Positions 16,150 through 24,275 of a stretch of 64,000 nucleotides of DNA are shown piece by piece. Made by a program: the position numbers and the translations under genes. The notes under the pieces were generated by a model that was not told the DNA's origin, searched no databases, and saw nothing but the letters and a program-made list of their open reading frames with translations. Source of the DNA: Pseudomonas purpurea (GTDB taxonomy: Bacteria; Pseudomonadota; Gammaproteobacteria; Pseudomonadales; Pseudomonadaceae); NCBI RefSeq assembly GCF_039908635.1, contig NZ_CP150918.1, forward strand, positions 1,860,001-1,924,000. The letters run 5' to 3'. The stretch's first letter is position 1. The number at the start of each line of letters is the position of its first letter.

Positions 16150-16938
16150 TTATTCGGCGATCTGCAACTTGCGCGCTTCGGTGTACACGTAACGCACCTT
16201 TTCATATTCGAACGGTGAGTTCGTCTGGCCGTAGCGGAAGGTCATCTGGTAGCGCTTGTCGATACCGCGCAAGGCCCAGATTTCCGGGTGGTTGCTGCTG
16301 ACCTCGGCTACGTTGAGGAAGTTGATGGCTGACTCTGCGCTGTAGTCGAACACCAGGCCGCCGGTGTCACGCAGGTTGGACGGGCCGAGGATCGGCAACA
16401 CCAGGTAGGCGCCGCCCGGTACGCCGTAAAAGCCCAGGGTCTGGCCGAAGTCTTCGCTTTGGCGAGGCACGCCCATGGCGGTCGCGGGGTCCCACAGGCC
16501 GGCAACGCCAAGGGTGGTGTTGAGCAGCAGGCGGGCGGTGATGTCCAGTGAGCGCTGGCCTTTGAACTGCAGCAGGCTGTTGACCAGGTTGGGCACGTCG
16601 CCCAGGTTGTTGAAGAAGTTGCTCACCCCGGTGCGCAGGAAGCCTGGGGTGACATAGCGATAGCCGTCGACCACCGGCAGGAACACCCATTGATCGAAGC
16701 GATAGTTGAAGTGATAGACCCGGCGGTTCCACGATTCCAGCGGGTCATACACGTTCAGCGCATTCAGGGTCGAGCGTTCGAACTCGCGCTGGTCCAGCCC
16801 CGGGTTGAACTTCAGTTTGCTCAAGGGCTCGGTGAAGCCGTCCGGGTCAGTTACCGTGGGGGCGTTGGCCTTGCTGTTGTCGGCGTTGGCGTAACCTGCG
16901 CACAGCAGCGCAGCGATCAGCAGTAAATGTTTAGCCAC
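16150..16938 (-). CDS. MlaA/VacJ-family phospholipid-transport protein
   Basis: 262 residues from a GTG at 16938 that overlaps the preceding hydrolase gene by 8 bp. MlaA takes mislocalised phospholipid from the outer leaflet of the outer membrane. Family motifs seen: YDPLESWNRRVYHFNYRFDQ (about 64-83), VSNFFNNLGDVPNLVNSLLQ, LLLNTTLGVAGLWDPAT, and GGAYLVLPILGPSNLRDTGG. The N-terminus has a signal sequence (VAKHLLLIAALLCAGYANAD); cysteine 13 follows LL rather than a good lipobox, and cleavage after ANA is possible, so it may not be a lipoprotein as classical MlaA is. Its tight coupling to a hydrolase gene is unusual. Confidence 0.88.
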   Translation of the reverse strand: MAKHLLLIAALLCAGYANADNSKANAPTVTDPDGFTEPLSKLKFNPGLDQREFERSTLNALNVYDPLESWNRRVYHFNYRFDQWVFLPVVDGYRYVTPGFLRTGVSNFFNNLGDVPNLVNSLLQFKGQRSLDITARLLLNTTLGVAGLWDPATAMGVPRQSEDFGQTLGFYGVPGGAYLVLPILGPSNLRDTGGLVFDYSAESAINFLNVAEVSSNHPEIWALRGIDKRYQMTFRYGQTNSPFEYEKVRYVYTEARKLQIAE

Positions 16939-18229
16939 GGAAGAACTCCAGCATGGCGTCGCTGTTGACGCGATAGTTGAGGTTGCCGCAATGGCCACCG
17001 TGCGGGTAGACCGTCAGGCGGTCACCAAAAGTCTTGCGCAGGAAACCCAGGTCGCCGGGGCCGAGGATCACGTCGTCGGCGTTGTGCATGACCGCGATTT
17101 TCGGGCTGTCGTGCAGGTAGTCCTTCAGTGCGTAGAGGCTGGCCTGGTCGATCAGTTGCAAGATGCTGCCGCCGTCGGTGCGCGCGCGCCACATCGGGAT
17201 CACTTGTTCGGTCAGGTAGCAGTCGAAATCGCATTGCAGCGCCCGTTTGAGAAACGGCGTCATGCTGGTGCCTTCGGTGATCGGGTACTTGGGCGGGATG
17301 ATCAGGCCGCGGCGGTTGATCAGGTCTGAAGTAAAGGCGATGTCCGCCGCTGAAAAGCGGAACGAGGTGCCGATCAGCATGGCCATCTGTTCGTTGGTCA
17401 GGTGCTGTTTGGACTGCTGGAAGTCGTAGAGCAGGGCATCGTTGAGGTCGATGTAGCCTTTTTGCTGGAAGTAGCGGGTCAGCTTGTTCAGTACCAGTTC
17501 ATAGAACGTGGTGCTGTTGTTGATGCCTTTGACTTCTGTCTGTACCAGCTTGTCCAGGTTGGTGACGGACGTGTAGAGGTTGACCGGTGGGTTGAGCAGC
17601 AGGACTTTCTTGAAGTTGAAGCTGCGTCGGGTTTCGTCCAGGTGGGCGACAAATGCCGCATCCAGCGCGCCGAGGCTGTAGCCCGTCAGGTAGTAATCGG
17701 TCACCGGCAGTTTTGGGTGCTGGGCACGTACGGCCTGCATCACCCGATACATGTCTTCGGCGTCTTCCTTGGTCACGCCTGGCGTGGCGAAGCGTGAAGC
17801 GGCACTGATGAAATCGAAGCTGGTGGGCGACGACAGTTGCACCACGTGGTAACCAGCCTTGTAATAGAGCTTTTTCAGGTATTCGTTGTGGCTGCTGTCA
17901 TACCGGGCGCCGGTGCCCGCGATCAGGAAAATCAGCGGTGCGGCGTGGTCCTGCGTGGCCATGCGGTAGGTGAGCTTTTTCACCGCCCAGAAATTGTCCG
18001 GGAGAATGAATTCGCGCTCCGGGCGCACATTCAGGCTGTAGTCCGACTGACTGATCTGGTCATTGGTCGGCAAGTCTGGCCGCAGGTCCGGCGGTGTGGT
18101 GGCGATGGTCGCCTCGAACGGGTTGGTCAGGGGGTAGCCATAACTGGCGGCGTCGATATCCGTCGCCAGTGCGGACGCACTCAAGATAAGGCCGCCTATC
18201 AGGGCAGCGAAGCGCAAGAAACGGAGCAT
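16931..18229 (-). CDS. Exported alpha/beta-hydrolase, translationally coupled to MlaA
   Basis: 432 residues with a signal peptide (about 1-22, ending ALA before TDIDAAS). The nucleophile elbow is GYSLG with Ser185; the probable acid lies in HNADDVILGPGD (about residue 384) and the histidine in PHGGHCGN (about 410), so a full catalytic triad is present. Homologues in Pseudomonas are sometimes mislabelled 'serine/threonine kinase'; no kinase motif is seen. The gene shares 8 bp with the downstream MlaA-like gene, suggesting a periplasmic lipid or ester hydrolase working with outer-membrane lipid transport. The substrate is unknown. Confidence 0.78.
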   Translation of the reverse strand: MLRFLRFAALIGGLILSASALATDIDAASYGYPLTNPFEATIATTPPDLRPDLPTNDQISQSDYSLNVRPEREFILPDNFWAVKKLTYRMATQDHAAPLIFLIAGTGARYDSSHNEYLKKLYYKAGYHVVQLSSPTSFDFISAASRFATPGVTKEDAEDMYRVMQAVRAQHPKLPVTDYYLTGYSLGALDAAFVAHLDETRRSFNFKKVLLLNPPVNLYTSVTNLDKLVQTEVKGINNSTTFYELVLNKLTRYFQQKGYIDLNDALLYDFQQSKQHLTNEQMAMLIGTSFRFSAADIAFTSDLINRRGLIIPPKYPITEGTSMTPFLKRALQCDFDCYLTEQVIPMWRARTDGGSILQLIDQASLYALKDYLHDSPKIAVMHNADDVILGPGDLGFLRKTFGDRLTVYPHGGHCGNLNYRVNSDAMLEFFRG

Positions 18230-18453
18230 GACTGAATCCCTTAGAGGAAGGTACCGAGTGAGGTTCGCAGGCTATGACCATCGCACGTACGCCAAAGTGC
18301 CGTGCCTGGGCACCAAACAGGTGTGAACCGGGGGTAATAGTAGCTGGACGATACACTTTGCAGCCGTTTCATGACCACTTATCTGCTGAACTCGCTTGCT
18401 TACCGCTGTCGGGCGATTAAGCTGGGCGCCGTTTTCGTCTATCGGAGTGCCCC

Positions 18454-18822
18454 ATGTCCCGCCGTTTGCCTGTGATGTTGCTGCTCGTTCTCCTGCCACT
18501 GTGGCTGGCCGCCAGTTATGGCGTGCGTTATGGCTTTATGGAGGATGCTCAATGGGTCGGCATTTGCGTCGATGAGGCAAGCCGTTGGGAGTGTCAGGTG
18601 CGTTCGAGCCTGGGCCTCATGATTCACTTCAAGGTGTTGGGCTGGGCGGGGCTGGTGACAGCGATAGTCGGCTTTGTGTTGCCGGGCCGTGCAGGGTGGG
18701 GGTTGGCGGTGTTGGGGCTGGTGTTCGGTATCCCGGCGCTGGCGTTGTACAACACCACGTTTGCGGTGTTTGCGCTGGTGATTGCGGCGTTGCGGTTGGT
18801 CAGGGCTTCTCGTAGCGCCTGA
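18454..18822 (+). CDS. Small inner-membrane protein, unknown function
   Basis: 122 residues with about three or four membrane helices (residues 5-25, 55-76, 78-98 and 100-118). A short loop (residues 27-50, YGFMEDAQWVGICVDEASRW...) contains two cysteines, Cys38 and Cys47, which may form a periplasmic disulfide. No family was recognised. It is divergent from the hydrolase gene, with 224 bp between them that probably hold both promoters but no clear motif, and is followed by a REP pair. Confidence 0.65.
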   Translation: MSRRLPVMLLLVLLPLWLAASYGVRYGFMEDAQWVGICVDEASRWECQVRSSLGLMIHFKVLGWAGLVTAIVGFVLPGRAGWGLAVLGLVFGIPALALYNTTFAVFALVIAALRLVRASRSA

Positions 18823-18830
18823 TAAGCCGC

Positions 18831-18898
18831 CTTGGCGGGCAAGCCCGCTCCCATAGTTCGGCATGATCCCTGTGGGAGCAGGCTTGCCCGCGAAGAGG
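18831..18898. repeat. REP pair, GCGGGCAAGCCCGC type
   Basis: Two inverted copies: CTTGGCGGGCAAGCCCGCTC with CCA, and TGTGGGAGCAGGCTTGCCCG with CGAAG. They separate the small membrane protein gene from the convergent GH17 gene. Confidence 0.88.
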
Positions 18899-18917
18899 CC
18901 GGCAGCGGCGCTAAAGA

Positions 18918-20471
18918 TTACCCTTTGCGAACCCGCAAGCTGCGCCACATCGCGGCAACCATCAAGACACTTACCAACGCCCAGCCCCAGGCTTGTTGAT
19001 TCAGTAAGCCTTCGCGGTACAGCTGCGGGGCAATGCCGGCGCCGACAATGAACGTCAGCATGGCAATTTCACGACGCGGCACGTTGACCGGGCGGCACAG
19101 GTAAACCAGTGCCGGCAGCAGCAGGGCCGCGCTCGGGAAGCTGCGATAGCGCGGGTCGAACACCAGCTCCAGCATCATCACCGCCGCCGCGAAACCTGCG
19201 GCTGCCAGCAGCCAGCCAGCCCGACGTTCCAGCAGATTGAAGGCGCGTTCACGCCAGCCGGTTTTGCCGCTCAAGGCCAGTGCGGCGTGGGCCAGCACCA
19301 ACAGGTTCAGCGCAACCAGCAATCCGGCCCAGAGCCATTCGCCGGTAAAACGCGTGGTAACACGCACCAGTTCGCCCCAGGCACCGATAGAGCAAGCCGC
19401 CACGGCACCGAGCAGTGGCAACACCAGCGCCGCACGGGTTGTGCGCACGCGGCCGCCCAAGATCAACGTACCCAGCATGATCAGCGCGCCAATGCCCAGC
19501 CACTGCGGCCAGAGCGGCAGGTTCGACACAGGGCCGGCGAGTACGCCTTTGTCCTGGCGATCCGCGTCGAACAGCCCCCAATAGCCGCCGACCGCACCTT
19601 CACTGGCGCGTTTCCACGGTTGGTCGAATGCTTCGATCAGGTTGTAGTGCCAGCCTTGCTGCTCGGCCATGGCGACAAAACCCCGAATGAACTTGGCTTC
19701 GTTGACCCGGCTCGGCAGGGCGGTTTCGCGCTGGCGGCCTTCGCTCGGCCAGCCGGTTTCACCGATCATCACGTCTTTGGGCGCGAAGCGGTTACCGAAC
19801 ACCTGACGCACTTCGGCGACGTGCTGCAGTGCGGCGTCGATGTTCGACGGGTCATCTTCCCAATAAGGCAGCAAGTGAATGGTCAGGAAGTCCACCGCCG
19901 GGGCGATCTCCGGGTGCTTGAGCCAGAACTCCCACACATCGGCGTAGGTCACCGGTTGCTTGACGTGGCTTTTGACGTGATGGATCAGTTTGGCCAGCTG
20001 CGGACCGGTGACTTCCTTGCGCAGCAGGGTTTCGTTGCCCACGATCACCGAAGTGACCACGTCCGCGTTGGCATTGGCCGAGGCGATCAGCAGTTCGACT
20101 TCCTTGGCGGTGTCCACCGGGTTGCCGTTGATCCAGGCGCCGATCATCAGCTTCAAGCCGTGTTTGCGCGCCAGGTCCGGCAGGGCTTCCAGGCCGGTCA
20201 TGGAATAGGTGCGGATGCACTCGAAGCGGGTCGACAGCAACGCAAGGTCCGCGTCCATGCGCTCGGGGCGCAACGCGAACGGCTGGTCAAACGGCGATTG
20301 GTCCTTGTCGAACGGGGTGTAGGAGGCGCACTGCAACTTGTGCGAAGCGCTGGCCACGTCCGGCAGCAGCACCGGTTGGCCGAGGCCGTACCAGAAACCA
20401 CCGAGTGCGAACACGCCCAGCAGGCAGGCGAACAGATAAGCAAAAAAAGGAAAGCGGGTGTTGGCGGGCAT
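18918..20471 (-). CDS. Membrane-anchored glycoside hydrolase family 17 protein
   Basis: 517 residues from the ATG at 20471; further upstream starts give an implausible leader. The N-terminal helix (about 8-28) anchors a periplasmic GH17 domain (about 35-310). Expected catalytic residues are present: proton donor Glu147 in SVIVGNETLL and nucleophile Glu238 in MIGETGWPS. About seven hydrophobic helices follow (330-517). GH17 enzymes act on beta-1,3-glucans as hydrolases or transglycosylases; membrane-fused forms in Pseudomonas are linked with cyclic beta-glucan synthesis. A separate polymerase is not seen here, so the exact substrate is unsettled. Confidence 0.85.
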   Translation of the reverse strand: MPANTRFPFFAYLFACLLGVFALGGFWYGLGQPVLLPDVASASHKLQCASYTPFDKDQSPFDQPFALRPERMDADLALLSTRFECIRTYSMTGLEALPDLARKHGLKLMIGAWINGNPVDTAKEVELLIASANANADVVTSVIVGNETLLRKEVTGPQLAKLIHHVKSHVKQPVTYADVWEFWLKHPEIAPAVDFLTIHLLPYWEDDPSNIDAALQHVAEVRQVFGNRFAPKDVMIGETGWPSEGRQRETALPSRVNEAKFIRGFVAMAEQQGWHYNLIEAFDQPWKRASEGAVGGYWGLFDADRQDKGVLAGPVSNLPLWPQWLGIGALIMLGTLILGGRVRTTRAALVLPLLGAVAACSIGAWGELVRVTTRFTGEWLWAGLLVALNLLVLAHAALALSGKTGWRERAFNLLERRAGWLLAAAGFAAAVMMLELVFDPRYRSFPSAALLLPALVYLCRPVNVPRREIAMLTFIVGAGIAPQLYREGLLNQQAWGWALVSVLMVAAMWRSLRVRKG

Positions 20472-20740
20472 GGTCAGGCCGTCTGGGAGCAAAGCCGCGC
20501 ATCTTACCTGCATTTGCCATGCGCTTGGTGGGCTGCATGATTTTGACATGCAAAGTTCGGGCGGAATTGTCAGGGCATTTTTCAGGGGCGCAGTTACTGG
20601 CGTTCTGATGTCGTTTCTCGGTGCATCAAGGTCGCTGGCAGAGCAGGTCGTGGCGGTCGTCAGGTTGATTATCAAGCATCAGTACTCCGCTGATGTTCGA
20701 ACGAGTTTGCGGTGAGGCGTGATGGGGGCGCCAGTGGTCT

Positions 20741-20884
20741 GTGTGGCTGGTTCGTTAACTCAGATTCGGATGCCAGAAGTCCATAGCCAAGGCGCTGTGA
20801 CGAGTCATAGCCCGCTATGGCGAGGAGGAGCAACGCAGGATTTTGGCTTCTGGCGCCGAAGTTGACTAACAGAACTAGCTACAC
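20741..20884. repeat. MITE-like inverted-repeat element 2 (~144 bp)
   Basis: The ends (20741-20780 and 20841-20884) are imperfect 40-bp inverted repeats, beginning GTGTGGCTGGTTC and GTGTAGCTAGTTC when both are read inward, and including TTCGG..GCCAGAAG in both. The centre has another dyad, CATAGCCCGCTATG. It has no coding capacity and lies in the 483-bp gap between the GH17 and betaine-binding genes. It is unrelated in sequence to element 1 but of the same type. The rest of this gap shows no clear gene. Confidence 0.65.
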
Positions 20885-20954
20885 GGGCCGCCACATAACA
20901 ATACGTTGACGCCGCTCGGCATCCGTCGGGCGCAGCACTTTCGGGGAAGTAACG

Positions 20955-21803
20955 ATGAAGATGCGACGACTCTTAGGCGCAGGTGCCGCTCTGGTGCTTG
21001 CGATGGGCTCCACATTCGCCAACGCCGACAGTAAAACCCTGAGCATCGGCTATGTCGACGGTTGGTCCGACAGCGTGGCGACCACTCATGTGGCGGCCGA
21101 AGTCATCAAGCAGAAACTCGGTTATGACGTGAAGCTGCAAGCGGTTGCCACCGGGATCATGTGGCAGGGCGTGGCCACCGGCAAACTCGACGCCATGCTG
21201 TCAGCCTGGCTGCCCGTGACACACGGCGAATACTGGGCCAAGAACAAGGACAAGGTGGTCGACTACGGCCCGAACTTCAAGGACGCCAAGATCGGCTTGA
21301 TCGTGCCGGAGTACGTCAAGGCCAAGTCCATTGCCGACCTGAAGGACGACGCCACCTTCAAGAACAAAATCGTTGGTATCGACGCCGGTTCAGGCGTGAT
21401 GCTCAAGACCGATCAGGCCATCAAGGATTACGGCCTCGATTACAAACTGCAGGCCAGTTCCGGCGCGGCGATGATTGCCGAACTGACCCGGGCCGAAGAG
21501 AAAAACGAATCCATTGCCGTCACCGGTTGGGTGCCGCACTGGATGTTCGCCAAGTGGAAACTGCGCTTCCTCGACGATCCAAAAGGCGTTTACGGCGCGG
21601 CGGAGACCGTGAACAGTATCGGCAGCAAAGGCCTGGAGAAAAAAGCACCGGAAGTGGCTAAGTTCCTGCACAACTTCCAGTGGGCGTCCAAAGACGAAAT
21701 CGGCGAAGTCATGCTGGCAATCCAGGATGGTGCCAAGCCTGAAGTCGCTGCCAAGGATTGGGTGGCCAAACACCCGGAGCGTGTTGCCGAGTGGACCAAA
21801 TGA
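20955..21803 (+). CDS. betX: Glycine betaine-binding protein, orphan (BetX-like)
   Basis: 282 residues with a signal peptide (1-24, ending ANA before DSKTL). The OpuAC-type domain follows: SIGYVDGWSDSVATTHVAAE, then AWLPVTHGEYWAKNKDKVVD and VTGWVPHWMFAKWKLRFLDD, with aromatic residues (Trp36, Trp-Leu-Pro, Trp-Val-Pro-His-Trp) that form the cage for quaternary ammonium. No permease or ATPase adjoins. In Pseudomonas such orphan proteins (BetX, CaiX) deliver ligand to the CbcWV core; the position next to yjcH-actP matches P. aeruginosa betX. The symbol is therefore likely but rests on context. Confidence 0.85.
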   Translation: MKMRRLLGAGAALVLAMGSTFANADSKTLSIGYVDGWSDSVATTHVAAEVIKQKLGYDVKLQAVATGIMWQGVATGKLDAMLSAWLPVTHGEYWAKNKDKVVDYGPNFKDAKIGLIVPEYVKAKSIADLKDDATFKNKIVGIDAGSGVMLKTDQAIKDYGLDYKLQASSGAAMIAELTRAEEKNESIAVTGWVPHWMFAKWKLRFLDDPKGVYGAAETVNSIGSKGLEKKAPEVAKFLHNFQWASKDEIGEVMLAIQDGAKPEVAAKDWVAKHPERVAEWTK

Positions 21804-21834
21804 TTTGACCTGACAGCTCTAGTCCGTACCTTCC

Positions 21835-21876
21835 AGGGCCGCTTGGCATTTATGCCAAGCGGCCCTTGTTGTTTTT
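21835..21876 (+). terminator. Terminator after betX
   Basis: AGGGCCGCTTGGCA paired with TGCCAAGCGGCCCT, followed by TGTTGTTTTTG, 32 bp after the betX stop. Confidence 0.92.
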
Positions 21877-21881
21877 GCCTT

Positions 21882-21984
21882 TGTGGCGAGGGAGCTTGCT
21901 CCCGCTGGGCAACGAAGTGGCCCCTCTCTTTGAAGAGCAGGGGGACTGCTGCTCAGTCCAGCGGGAGCAAGCTCCCTCGCCACA
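21882..21984. repeat. REP pair, family A (inverted)
   Basis: TGTGGCGAGGGAGCTTGCTC and CCGCT at the left and its inverted copy at 21956-21984, separated by about 50 bp, between the betX terminator and yjcH. Confidence 0.92.
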
Positions 21985-22046
21985 GTGGTCTACTACTAAG
22001 GTCGTCTGGAACCTCTCCTTCAGCCGCATGAAAGTGGATACGTTCC

Positions 22047-22078
22047 AACAATAATCTGTGCTGCGAGGATAAAAACAA
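22047..22078 (+). promoter_or_regulatory. Possible Hfq/Crc sites at the yjcH-actP leader
   Basis: Two matches to AANAANAA: AACAATAA at 22047-22054 and AAAAACAA at 22071-22078, the second touching the yjcH ATG next to the GAGGAT ribosome site. Hfq/Crc binding there would repress acetate uptake when preferred carbon is present. Confidence 0.45.
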
Positions 22079-22389
22079 TGAACGACAGCATTTACCTCTC
22101 GATTCAAAACAGCCCGCGTTTCAAGGAGCTGGTCAGCAAGAGAGAGCGGTTCGCCTGGATACTTTCGGCGATCATGCTCGGGCTTTACTCGGGCTTCATC
22201 CTGTTGATTGCCTACGGGCCGCATGTGCTGGGGGCCAAGATCAGCCCCGAGTCATCGATTACCTGGGGTATTCCGATCGGTGTGGGGCTGATTGTGTCGG
22301 CCTTCATCCTGACCGCTATCTACGTGCGACGCGCCAACGGCGAATTCGACGACCTGAACAATGCGATTCTCAAGGAGGCTCAGCAATGA
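22078..22389 (+). CDS. yjcH: DUF485 membrane protein YjcH
   Basis: 103 residues, normal for DUF485. Two membrane helices (about 29-48 and 63-82) and the family pattern ([20 protein letters not shown] near the start, then [20 protein letters not shown]). YjcH is almost always encoded before the acetate symporter ActP and may be an accessory subunit; the role is not established. The stop overlaps the actP start as ATGA, so translation is coupled. The upstream gap holds a REP pair and possible Hfq/Crc motifs. Confidence 0.93.
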   Translation: MNDSIYLSIQNSPRFKELVSKRERFAWILSAIMLGLYSGFILLIAYGPHVLGAKISPESSITWGIPIGVGLIVSAFILTAIYVRRANGEFDDLNNAILKEAQQ

Positions 22390-24044
22390 TCCGGCGTCTA
22401 TTGGCAGCTCTGGGCATTGCCGCCTTCGCACCGGCCGTTTGGGCGGCCGAGGCACTGACCGGCGAAGTTCACAAACAACCGCTCAACGTTTCGGCGATCC
22501 TGATGTTCGTGGCTTTCGTCGGCGCAACGTTGTGCATCACTTACTGGGCGTCCAAGCGCAACAACTCGGCCGCCGACTACTATGCGGCCGGCGGCAAGAT
22601 CACCGGTTTCCAGAACGGGCTGGCGATTGCCGGTGACTACATGTCGGCGGCGTCCTTCCTGGGGATTTCCGCGCTGGTGTTCACCTCCGGCTACGACGGC
22701 CTGATCTACTCGATCGGCTTCCTGGTGGGCTGGCCGATCATTCTGTTCCTGATCGCCGAGCGCCTGCGTAACCTGGGCAAATACACCTTTGCCGACGTGG
22801 CGTCCTACCGCCTCGGGCAAACCCAGATCCGCACACTGTCGGCCTGCGGTTCGCTGGTGGTGGTGGCGTTCTACCTGATCGCGCAAATGGTCGGTGCCGG
22901 CAAGCTGATCCAGCTGCTGTTCGGCCTCGATTATCACGTGGCGGTGATCCTCGTCGGTATCCTGATGTGCATGTACGTGTTGTTCGGCGGCATGCTGGCG
23001 ACCACCTGGGTGCAGATCATCAAGGCTGTGCTGTTACTGTCCGGCGCGTCGTTCATGGCGCTGATGGTGATGAAACACGTCAACTTCGACTTCAATGCGT
23101 TGTTCTCCGAGGCGATCAAGGTTCACCCCAAAGGTGAGGCGATCATGAGCCCGGGCGGTCTGGTAAAGGATCCGATCTCGGCGTTCTCGCTCGGGCTGGC
23201 GCTGATGTTCGGTACAGCGGGCCTGCCGCACATCCTGATGCGCTTCTTCACCGTGAGTGACGCTAAAGAAGCGCGCAAGAGCGTGCTGTACGCCACCGGT
23301 TTCATCGGCTACTTCTACATTCTGACCTTCATCATCGGCTTCGGCGCGATCCTGCTGGTCAGCACCAACCCGGCCTTCAAAGATGCGGCTGGCGCGCTGT
23401 TGGGCGGTAACAACATGGCGGCGGTGCACCTGGCCAATGCGGTCGGTGGCAGCGTGTTCCTGGGCTTCATCTCGGCAGTCGCTTTTGCGACCATCCTGGC
23501 CGTGGTTGCCGGTCTGACCCTGGCCGGTGCTTCGGCGGTGTCTCATGACCTGTATGCCAGCGTGATCAAGAAGGGCAAGGCCAACGAGAAGGATGAGATT
23601 CGTGTCTCGAAGATCACCACTATCGCCCTAGCGGTGCTGGCAATTGGTCTGGGCATCCTGTTCGAAAGCCAGAACATTGCGTTCATGGTTGGCCTGGCGT
23701 TCTCCATTGCGGCCAGTTGCAACTTCCCGGTGCTGCTGCTTTCCATGTACTGGAAGAAGCTGACCACCCGTGGTGCCATGATTGGCGGCTGGCTGGGCCT
23801 GGTCAGTGCGGTGGGCTTGATGGTGCTGGGTCCAACCATTTGGGTGCAGATCCTGCATCACGAGAAGGCGATCTTCCCGTATGAATACCCGGCGCTGTTC
23901 TCGATGATCATTGCGTTTGTCGGGATCTGGTTCTTCTCGATCACCGACAAGTCGACCGCTGCGGATAACGAGCGGGCGCTGTTCTTCCCGCAGTTCGTTC
24001 GTTCGCAGACCGGGTTGGGGGCGAGCGGGGCGGTGTCGCACTAA
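22386..24044 (+). CDS. actP: Cation/acetate symporter ActP
   Basis: 552 residues, full length for this sodium:solute symporter. An N-terminal signal-like helix (1-20) is followed by about 13 membrane helices. Recognised segments: [20 protein letters not shown] and [19 protein letters not shown] (the family signature near residues 58-95), then [20 protein letters not shown], which ActP proteins share. It takes up acetate and other short carboxylates. It is the second gene of yjcH-actP and ends in a strong terminator. Confidence 0.95.
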   Translation: MIRRLLAALGIAAFAPAVWAAEALTGEVHKQPLNVSAILMFVAFVGATLCITYWASKRNNSAADYYAAGGKITGFQNGLAIAGDYMSAASFLGISALVFTSGYDGLIYSIGFLVGWPIILFLIAERLRNLGKYTFADVASYRLGQTQIRTLSACGSLVVVAFYLIAQMVGAGKLIQLLFGLDYHVAVILVGILMCMYVLFGGMLATTWVQIIKAVLLLSGASFMALMVMKHVNFDFNALFSEAIKVHPKGEAIMSPGGLVKDPISAFSLGLALMFGTAGLPHILMRFFTVSDAKEARKSVLYATGFIGYFYILTFIIGFGAILLVSTNPAFKDAAGALLGGNNMAAVHLANAVGGSVFLGFISAVAFATILAVVAGLTLAGASAVSHDLYASVIKKGKANEKDEIRVSKITTIALAVLAIGLGILFESQNIAFMVGLAFSIAASCNFPVLLLSMYWKKLTTRGAMIGGWLGLVSAVGLMVLGPTIWVQILHHEKAIFPYEYPALFSMIIAFVGIWFFSITDKSTAADNERALFFPQFVRSQTGLGASGAVSH

Positions 24045-24076
24045 GAGTGGCTACACGCTGCAAACTGAGCTGAAAC

Positions 24077-24108
24077 GAAATGCCCCGGTCGAGAGATCGG
24101 GGCATTTC
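24077..24108. terminator. Terminator after actP
   Basis: GAAATGCCCCGGTC and GATCGGGGCATTTC arms around a GAGA loop, 33 bp after the actP stop. Confidence 0.9.
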
Positions 24109-24144
24109 TGTTTGTGCAGGTTTTTGTGTTCTCTGTACTGACGT

Positions 24145-24166
24145 CTTCGCGGGCTTGCCCGCGAAG
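24145..24166. repeat. Single REP palindrome, CTTCGCGGGC type
   Basis: CTTCGCGGGC-TT-GCCCGCGAAG, a perfect short palindrome between the actP and gltA terminators. Confidence 0.8.
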
Positions 24167-24210
24167 GCGGTAGTTCGGTCACTGCAATACTTGAAATGCG
24201 GCACAAACAA

Positions 24211-24240
24211 AAACGGCCTCTATATTAATAGAGGCCGTTT
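24211..24240. terminator. Terminator of gltA
   Basis: A perfect 13-bp stem (AAACGGCCTCTAT and ATAGAGGCCGTTT) with loop ATTA; read on the - strand it is followed by TTGTTTGTG. It lies 36 bp after the gltA stop. Confidence 0.9.
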
Positions 24241-24275
24241 CCGGTGTTGCTTAAGACGTTATCGCAAGACAGGTC

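Noticed and set aside
16939..16998. Longer start for the MlaA-like protein at 16998
   Set aside because: It would overlap the hydrolase gene by 68 bp and put 20 unrelated residues before the signal peptide.
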